Part shown: piece after piece, positions 5,853 to 11,101 of the stretch | Position numbering within the stretch: the stretch's first letter is position 1 | Layout: every line of letters starts with the position of its first letter | NCBI GenBank assembly: GCA_031415695.1 | Contig: JANOSH010000004.1 | Span: forward strand, 1-11,101 | Direction of reading: 5' to 3' | Origin: JANOSH01 sp031415695 | GTDB taxonomy: Bacteria > Actinomycetota > Acidimicrobiia > Acidimicrobiales > Ilumatobacteraceae | Length of the DNA: 11,101 bases | Notes under the pieces: generated by a model | The model's input: only the letters and a program-made list of their open reading frames with translations | Told to the model about the DNA's origin: nothing | Databases searched by the model: none | Position numbers and translations under genes: made by a program

Positions 5853-7552
5853 TAGAACTCCACTGTCTGAGCCTTGAACCTGACGTAGGAGTAGTCGTTG
5901 AAGTGCTCAAGGATCAAGTTATCGGACGCCTTACATTTCTGCAAGTATGAGATGCGGGTGATAACTGTGTGAGCAGGAGTGTTGGTCAGGCTTGGCGAGA
6001 AACTGATCGTCGCAACGCCCAAGCCGTCGATTGCTGCCGACGTGACGAGGTGGTAGGACTTCGACCCGTTGCCGTAGGTCACCTCTAGGCGTTTAAACGC
6101 ATCGAAGGGGAAGAACTTCGAGACGTAGTCCGACTTGTCTAGTGTGAGTGTCGAGGCGCCTTGCGCGAAGGCTGCGCCAAGCTTAAGGTCGGGCAGCTGC
6201 GTGGTCATCAGGAAGGGCTTCTGCGACCCGCGGACCGTCTTGAAGAACTTCCGGAAGTAGTCGAGGTCGTCGGTCAAGCGATCAGCCGAGAACTTGAACG
6301 TCCGCGACACGTTGACCGGTATGTCTCGCGAACGAAGTGTGCGGATGCCCACCCCACCGTCCATGATCTCACGGCGGTACGAGAACTTCTCGTCCGTCGT
6401 GATCAGCATGGGCCATTCCAGGACAGGCAGCGAGTCGAACGTGTTGACGACGCGAACGGCGTCAGGCCGCTCGACCGTGAAGTCGGTCAGGACGTTTGCT
6501 TTGAGCGAGAACGAGCCAGCTTGCGTCCCGAACGTCAGGCCGGACCCGTCCTTGATCTCGCAGGGGTGCGAAGGCATCGCGAACCAAAGCGGTGGATCTG
6601 CGAAGAGATCTTGCCCAACCGCTGAGTCGATGGTCACGCCATCAGCATGGACGATGCTCACCTGACCCAGGACGACTTCACGCGTCACTCGATTGATGAC
6701 CGCAACGTAGGAGTCAACTCGACAGTTCGCAATCACCGGATTGAAGTAAAGGCGAGACGCGCCGAGCAAGGTGTTGGCCGTCAGTGGTGTTGCATATTGG
6801 AAGAACGGTACCAAGGCTGGCACACGAATAGCCGTCTTGACTAGGTCGTAAAGCTCGCGCCGGTCGTCGAAGTCAACCAAGGTGATCTTCATGTCAATGG
6901 TGACCCGCGGCTCGGCCGTCAGTGACAGCCTCGACTCGTAGCCGTTCCAGGTCATGAGGGTGTCTGTGATGTACTCCCACTCCTCGTTGACAGGCACCTC
7001 TGGGATGATCGAGAAAGTCGATGCGACGAGCGCGCGGATGGCGAGCACAGCATCGCCACTCGTGAAAGAGAAGGTGACTGTTGCGTCAATGGTCGGCTCA
7101 CCTGCACCAATCTGGAAGTTCGTCCCGATCAGCTGGAAGTCGCGGACGACTGCACCAGGGATCAGGTCGAACGAGAGCACCGAGGATCCTACGACGTTGA
7201 CGGAAGTCACCGTCTGGAACGTCGGGAAGGTGTTCCAAATGCTGAACGGAATGTCCGCATCAAGCGACGGGTTGCTCAGGTTGAGCGACGACGGGATGAC
7301 CCAGAACTTGTAGTGGAAGTCGGTGTGCTGCGTTGGTGTGTGACGAGGCAACGCGGCAACGCCCCACGCCGTCTCGTTGACGACGCTGAAAGTGCTTCCC
7401 ATCAGCGGGTGGCCTGGAAACGCTACGGACTCTGCTACGTCTGAACTCACGCCTTGCCGTGGGCGGACCGTCGTGCTGATCGGGATAAGGTCGCCCGTAG
7501 CGCCTGACGCCCAGCCCGCGAAGGTTGCTCCGGGAGCGATAAAGTTTGGCAT
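5852..7552 (-). CDS. Minor tail protein with two similar halves (probable distal tail / tip protein)
   Basis: A 566-residue phage tail protein placed where lambda has gpM, just before the hub. The region after about residue 377 resembles a widespread tail-protein domain: EWPMLITTDEKFSYRRE, then FFKTVRGSQKPFLMTTQLPDLKL, then a GASTLTLDKSDY segment. The part from about 189 to 354 follows the same order (WEYITDTL.., LYDLVKTAIRVPALVPFFQY, NTLLGASRLYFNP), which suggests an internal duplication. The first 180 residues are beta-rich without a recognised domain. I chose ATG at 7550-7552, which overlaps the preceding TGA as TGATG and has AGAAGG 7 nt upstream; the GTG codon just before it (7555) is the alternative. 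The C-terminus joins the hub gene through TAATG. A role in the distal tail ring is inferred from order and pattern; the precise family is uncertain. Confidence 0.75.
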   Translation of the reverse strand: MPNFIAPGATFAGWASGATGDLIPISTTVRPRQGVSSDVAESVAFPGHPLMGSTFSVVNETAWGVAALPRHTPTQHTDFHYKFWVIPSSLNLSNPSLDADIPFSIWNTFPTFQTVTSVNVVGSSVLSFDLIPGAVVRDFQLIGTNFQIGAGEPTIDATVTFSFTSGDAVLAIRALVASTFSIIPEVPVNEEWEYITDTLMTWNGYESRLSLTAEPRVTIDMKITLVDFDDRRELYDLVKTAIRVPALVPFFQYATPLTANTLLGASRLYFNPVIANCRVDSYVAVINRVTREVVLGQVSIVHADGVTIDSAVGQDLFADPPLWFAMPSHPCEIKDGSGLTFGTQAGSFSLKANVLTDFTVERPDAVRVVNTFDSLPVLEWPMLITTDEKFSYRREIMDGGVGIRTLRSRDIPVNVSRTFKFSADRLTDDLDYFRKFFKTVRGSQKPFLMTTQLPDLKLGAAFAQGASTLTLDKSDYVSKFFPFDAFKRLEVTYGNGSKSYHLVTSAAIDGLGVATISFSPSLTNTPAHTVITRISYLQKCKASDNLILEHFNDYSYVRFKAQTVEF

Positions 7553-8625
7553 CACGGCACCTTCTTAAAAGCGTATCCCGAGCGCCCAGACGACACAATG
7601 TCAGAGATGAAACAACCTGACCAAGGGGTCTGGCGCAGCATTGGGAAGATCATCCACTCCTCTGCGCCGAAGGTGATGATAGTGGCGTCAGCATAGCCCT
7701 CCATACCGCAAGCGCGCACGTTCGGGAAGGATCCCAAGTACATGATCTGCGAGGCTGCGGTCAGATTCTGAAGGACAAGCAGGGGCAGGGGTGCCATAGA
7801 AACCGCACCTGAGTAAGGCTGCGGGATGGCTTGCTGGGCCCATGCAGAGTACTGGAAGCTGTATTGAAGCGAGGCTCGACTGTTCGGGTTTAGGCCCAAG
7901 GAGGGCGCTGAGAAATCGGGTTGAATTGGATTGATGACTTGAGTCGCGTTCTGAAGCACGTCTGCGAGTGGCCAACCTGCGCCTGGGAGTGGGTTCACCG
8001 TCGGATCGACGAGCCAAGACAGCGCATTGCGCCCGTTGTGCTGGTTCGTGAAAGTGTAACCAGCGCGCCCGGTGAACGGACTGCCTCCACCACCCCAAGG
8101 CCCCAAAGCGTAATCGAGGGCAGCACTCATAGGACTGAAAGCAGAATGCGACCACGCGCGCTTCGGGTTGGCCGTTGCATAGGCGGTGCCTGTGTAAGTC
8201 ATCCCGTGCTTGTCTAGGGCCCCGAAGGAAAACTGCGTCCAGCAGTCTGAGTTGATGCCGTTCGAGAAATTGCAGACGACGTGGATGTGATCGGACACAG
8301 TCGGGTCCGAGAAGATGTGCCAAGCCGTGATCGTGTAGTCCATGTTCGCGACTTGAGCAGACGTCGCGTCGGCCGCTGCGTTTGCCGTTGCGTTGGCAGG
8401 TGACGTCCCGACAGCTATCCGAATGTAGCGAGTGGTGCGAGTCGCCCCGCCAAGGAGCGTTCGATCAACTTCGGTCGCGGTGAACGTCGCCCAGTCAACG
8501 CCGCGCACCACGCCCTTGTTGATGGGCCAGTTGCCCGCGGACGTCGTCCAGCCATCTGCGACAGCGTGCGCAAGAACTGCTGCCATCAGTGCTGTGTAGG
8601 CTCCAGAGCCCGTTGAGTATGCCAT
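7552..8625 (-). CDS. Phage structural protein, paralogue of the upstream gene (no discoidin domain)
   Basis: A 357-residue protein of unknown function, probably part of the tail tip or a side adhesin. No domain is recognised. It resembles the preceding gene product at both ends: N-terminus with a hydrophobic ALMAAVLAHAVADGWT helix (12-27; compare SELLNAVSTHLVANGWT there), a middle WHIFSDPTVSDHIHVVCNFS (102-121; compare YDAARRVFIHARSQCR), and a C-terminus IITFGAEEWMIFPMLRQTP (316-334; compare LITIGAVNYRVFPNRTRRE). A glycine- and aromatic-rich middle (175-220) is specific to it. The ATG is 2 nt after the preceding stop and has a strong GGGAGGA (8632-8638) at a 6-nt spacing. Its TGA overlaps the next ATG. 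It is very likely expressed with the tail genes; the function is not determined. Confidence 0.75.
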   Translation of the reverse strand: MAYSTGSGAYTALMAAVLAHAVADGWTTSAGNWPINKGVVRGVDWATFTATEVDRTLLGGATRTTRYIRIAVGTSPANATANAAADATSAQVANMDYTITAWHIFSDPTVSDHIHVVCNFSNGINSDCWTQFSFGALDKHGMTYTGTAYATANPKRAWSHSAFSPMSAALDYALGPWGGGGSPFTGRAGYTFTNQHNGRNALSWLVDPTVNPLPGAGWPLADVLQNATQVINPIQPDFSAPSLGLNPNSRASLQYSFQYSAWAQQAIPQPYSGAVSMAPLPLLVLQNLTAASQIMYLGSFPNVRACGMEGYADATIITFGAEEWMIFPMLRQTPWSGCFISDIVSSGRSGYAFKKVP

Positions 8626-8627
8626 GA

Positions 8628-10121
8628 TCAGTCCTCCCGGATGGCCATCCAGGATACGGGTTCGCGCCGCGTCCTGTTAGGAAAAACTCGATAGTTGACA
8701 GCGCCGATGGTGATCAACTGGGTGGGCGTCAGCAGACCACCTGACGGGATCGCGAAGACGCCGTCCATGACCCCGATGTTACCATAAGGCCACTGCTGAA
8801 CCATGCAAGGAATGAGCGGCAAGTCGTTCTGCTGCGTTGCACGGAAGTAGTCGAACGCGTGGGCAGAATCGTAGTCGAAGTAGTCACCTACCCAACCTTC
8901 ACGCGGCGCGGTAGGTCGGTTCGCAACGCCAACGTGATACGGCCAGACCCAAGCCGTCGTGGGGGTTTGAAGGTAGCGGTTTGAGCCAGGATCGTCTGGT
9001 CGGTTCCCGATGTTGTTCAAGGTGCCGTCCCACAGGCGCATGACTGCCGCGTTGAGTCCGGGGTCAGCGCACATTGACAGACGTGCGTTGACCGTTCCCG
9101 AGCTGTAAGTGTTCGGGTCGGGCATCGTCGTCGAGATCAGGAGTGGGAAGGGGTAGTCGTCTGGTTGTGCGAAGGGCGACATGAAACCACAGTAGGACGA
9201 CGTGTAGTCCTGCGCACCCGACCGCGTGATCAAGATAAACCGCTTCGAGTTTGAGTAAAGCCAGTAGGTGATGGTATTCGAGTCCATGAGGTGCGAACGG
9301 TAGACAAGCGACGAGCCACTCTGCCCAAGGAAAGGCAGAATCGCGGCATCGTGAGCAATCGAGAAGTCCCACTCGATTGCGTGAGACGAAGCACTCGGTC
9401 TGCACTGGCTACGCGCATGGATGAAGACGCGCCGGGCTGCGTCGTAGCCAGGGCCTTGCCAAAGCCAGTAGTCCTCGCTGAAGTCGCGGAATTCGCTGGC
9501 GGACCAGTCGATGTCTGAGGGGAAGTTCTCATTCCGTCCAGAACGGCGAGGCGCGTTGCTCGCGACGTGACGAGAGGCCAGCGTGCCATCAGCAATGGTG
9601 AACGTCTTGAACTCGGAGGCCGTCCAGGTGATGCCTGAGTACTCCTGGTAAGTCGTCCAGACGCGGTCATCATTCGACCACTGGAACGCGAAGTTCTTTG
9701 GCGAGTTCGCAAGTGTCGAGTCGCCTCGAAGGTAGAACTCTCGAACGGTGACAGGTGCTCCGAAGTCGTACTTGACCCACCAGGTCGCGTCGTCAATGTC
9801 GGCAGAGCGGACGAGGCCACCTGCGACGAGGTTCGACAGCGGGCCTGTGCCTACTGACGAGGAAGAGAAGTTCGCTCCAACCGTTGCGACGTTCGCACCC
9901 GCTGCAACTGTTCGCATGTTGAACAGTTGCAGCCCGTGGAAGTCGATGCTCGAGGTACCAACGTCCCAAGAAAGCAGCCGCCAGTAGCGCGCAGCCTTGG
10001 GGCTCGCGCAGTTCATGTCCGTCTCGCCGCGCAACTTCGTCCAGCCGTTCGCGACCAGGTGGGTGCTGACTGCGTTCAGGAGCTCGGATGGTGTTCGGGC
10101 CGTGCCCGTGGTGAATGGCAT
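8628..10121 (-). CDS. Phage structural protein with discoidin (F5/8 type C-like) domain
   Basis: A 497-residue protein directly after the tape-measure gene. An N-terminal helix (SELLNAVSTHLVANGWTKLR, 12-31) is followed by a discoidin-like, probably sugar-binding domain at about 46-176: RYWRLLSW at the start, WWVKYDFGAPVTVREFYLRG (114-133), SPKNFAFQWSNDDRVWTTYQ (140-159) and a closing WTASEFKTFTI. The rest (about 200-497) is a beta-rich body with YTSSYCGFMSPFAQPDDYPFP (306-326) and a C-terminal LITIGAVNYRVFPNRTRRE shared with the next gene product. A role as a tail-tip or side adhesin that touches a cell-surface glycan is inferred from the domain and place in the operon. The ATG overlaps the preceding TAA (TAATG); its ribosome site is weak (GGA too close, AAGGG too far), so coupling is likely. 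Confidence 0.75.
   Translation of the reverse strand: MPFTTGTARTPSELLNAVSTHLVANGWTKLRGETDMNCASPKAARYWRLLSWDVGTSSIDFHGLQLFNMRTVAAGANVATVGANFSSSSVGTGPLSNLVAGGLVRSADIDDATWWVKYDFGAPVTVREFYLRGDSTLANSPKNFAFQWSNDDRVWTTYQEYSGITWTASEFKTFTIADGTLASRHVASNAPRRSGRNENFPSDIDWSASEFRDFSEDYWLWQGPGYDAARRVFIHARSQCRPSASSHAIEWDFSIAHDAAILPFLGQSGSSLVYRSHLMDSNTITYWLYSNSKRFILITRSGAQDYTSSYCGFMSPFAQPDDYPFPLLISTTMPDPNTYSSGTVNARLSMCADPGLNAAVMRLWDGTLNNIGNRPDDPGSNRYLQTPTTAWVWPYHVGVANRPTAPREGWVGDYFDYDSAHAFDYFRATQQNDLPLIPCMVQQWPYGNIGVMDGVFAIPSGGLLTPTQLITIGAVNYRVFPNRTRREPVSWMAIRED
9594..9986 (-). other. Discoidin-like (F5/8 type C) domain coding segment
   Basis: Residues 46-176 of the 497-residue protein. The tell-tale order is RYWRLLSW, then SADIDDATWWVKYDFG (the asp/trp turn before the strand that opens the jelly roll), VREFYLRG, SPKNFAFQWSNDDRVW and WTASEFKTFTI. 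The segment is absent from the otherwise similar downstream paralogue, so it behaves as a gained or lost module. Confidence 0.65.
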
Positions 10122-11101
10122 TATCCAAGCATCCCTTTGACCGTGTTTCGATTTCGTTCGATGATGTTCATTACTACGACCTCACCATCCGCTGTGTCGA
10201 GCCCTTCAGCGATTGCTTTTGAGGTGACGTAGTTGTTAATGGTCAGCGCGCCCATGCCACCAGCAGAGCCTTTGGCTGCGTCAGCGCTACCAGTGTCTGC
10301 TTTTGCCACGGGAATGGGCGGGCCTGCAAGAGAACCGCCTTCGCTCGACATGCCACCGCCTGCCATCATGATCCCGCGGCCTGAGTTGATCGCAGCTAGC
10401 AGCGGCAGGAACTGTTCCGTCGCTTTCGCGTTGATCACATACTCGCCATTGCTCAGCATGGCCGGGATAGAGTCCGACGTTGCAGAGCCTGAACCCGACA
10501 CGAAGCCGCCCGTCGCGAAGCCCTGCGCACCAACCATGCCACCTTCGGAGAACCCGCCGCCGAAGATCGACTTGAGCGCCTTCAGGAGCAGCATCTTCGT
10601 GGTCATCATCAGGATGTCTGCCGCGACCGAGCGCGCAAACTCCTTGAAGTCGAGCTTACCAGTCTTGGCGAAGTTTGAGATGGCGGTGGCTGCGTTGTTG
10701 AACACCGAAGTGAGCGCAGCCTCGGCTAGGTTCGACTCGTCACCAATAGACTCTGACAGCCCAGCGACTGCGCGTTCGATACCTGCGCGCCACGTCGTCG
10801 CGTTCTCAAGGTCGGTCTTGTAGGCTGCGGCCATCTTGTCGCGGAAGATGACGTCTAGCTTGGTCGCGTAGTCGGTGTAGGCGAGGCCCAGGTCGTTCAG
10901 CTTCTGCTTCTGTTCCGCGTACCACATCTGAACAGACGCGACGGCACCCCCGTTCGCCTCCTGGATGCGCGCGAACTCAGAATCCACCATGTCGGTGAAC
11001 TCCTTCAGCGACTTGTTCAGGTCGTCAACAGCGCCCTTGGCACCTTTCGCAGCGCCCCCGGCCTTCTCGACGGCAGGGGTCACCCCGTTGTTGAGGCCAC
11101 C
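10121..11101 (-). CDS. Tail tape-measure protein, C-terminal part (5' end beyond window)
   Basis: The last 326 codons of a tape-measure protein; the frame is open to the right edge, so the start lies outside. The GTG at 11083 is internal: upstream codons continue as GGLNNG without a stop, and nothing like a ribosome site is there. Tape-measure proteins set tail length and pass into the host envelope during DNA ejection. Evidence: a long helical stretch (FTDMVDSEFARIQEANGG onward), then SVFNNAATAISNFAKTGKLD and FKEFARSVAADILMMTTKML, typical of the lambda-type tape-measure C-terminus, then the glycine-rich FATGGFVSGSGSATSDSIPA and LSNGEYVINAKATEQFLPLL segment found near the end of many of these proteins. 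It is the most upstream visible gene of the late operon and its TAA overlaps the next ATG. Confident call. Confidence 0.9.
   Translation of the reverse strand, partial: GGLNNGVTPAVEKAGGAAKGAKGAVDDLNKSLKEFTDMVDSEFARIQEANGGAVASVQMWYAEQKQKLNDLGLAYTDYATKLDVIFRDKMAAAYKTDLENATTWRAGIERAVAGLSESIGDESNLAEAALTSVFNNAATAISNFAKTGKLDFKEFARSVAADILMMTTKMLLLKALKSIFGGGFSEGGMVGAQGFATGGFVSGSGSATSDSIPAMLSNGEYVINAKATEQFLPLLAAINSGRGIMMAGGGMSSEGGSLAGPPIPVAKADTGSADAAKGSAGGMGALTINNYVTSKAIAEGLDTADGEVVVMNIIERNRNTVKGMLG

Noticed and set aside
7552..10121. Diversity-generating retroelement variable region in the adhesin-like genes
   Set aside because: No reverse transcriptase, no template repeat and no near-identical repeat pair with adenine-specific differences was seen in the window.
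10233..10823. 196-codon open frame on the plus strand opposite the tape-measure gene
   Set aside because: Translation is serine/alanine/proline-rich without a domain, and it mirrors the GC-biased third positions of the tape-measure gene.

Overview
The window is part of the genome of a tailed bacteriophage, or a prophage, with a long-tailed, lambda-like tail-tip plan. Its host is most likely a Gram-negative bacterium. This rests on three things: a tape-measure C-terminus, a hub protein of the BR0599 type (lambda gpL-like) and a gpJ-like tip protein lying in the lambda order, and an inner/outer-membrane spanin pair, which only makes sense for a host with an outer membrane. The DNA is GC-rich. 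No integrase, capsid gene or host housekeeping gene is visible, so phage versus prophage and the exact host cannot be decided here.

Reading leftward (minus strand) from the right edge, one tightly packed late operon fills 11101-1474: the C-terminal part of a tape-measure protein (10121-11101, cut by the window edge); two related proteins of unknown function, the first carrying a discoidin-like domain (8628-10121) and the second lacking it (7552-8625); a large tail protein with two similar halves (5852-7552); the BR0599/DUF2163 hub (5046-5852); a gpJ-like tip protein ending in a SPRY-like domain (2038-5046); then an inner-membrane spanin (1688-2038) and an overlapping lipoprotein spanin (1474-1791). 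Consecutive tail genes meet at TAATG or TGATG junctions or are 2 nt apart, so the operon has essentially no intergenic DNA. This implies one transcript with coupled translation.

Left of the late operon, a small helix-turn-helix protein gene (1237-1458) is read on the plus strand and converges on the spanins with a 15-nt gap. A 365-nt non-coding stretch (872-1236) separates it from a divergent thyX gene (23-871, minus), which encodes a flavin-dependent thymidylate synthase for phage nucleotide metabolism. That stretch holds three copies of a palindromic GCRGTACCGY element plus another perfect palindrome. It looks like a divergent control region, and the adjacent HTH protein is the obvious but untested candidate to bind it.

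No CRISPR array, tRNA, rRNA, insertion sequence, reverse transcriptase or diversity-generating retroelement was seen. The points most worth checking are the paralogous adhesin-like pair with the domain gained or lost, the operator cluster, the one-residue-longer ThyX signature motif, the conserved cysteine spacing in the hub, and the absence of an NlpC/P60 (gpK-like) gene between hub and tip protein.
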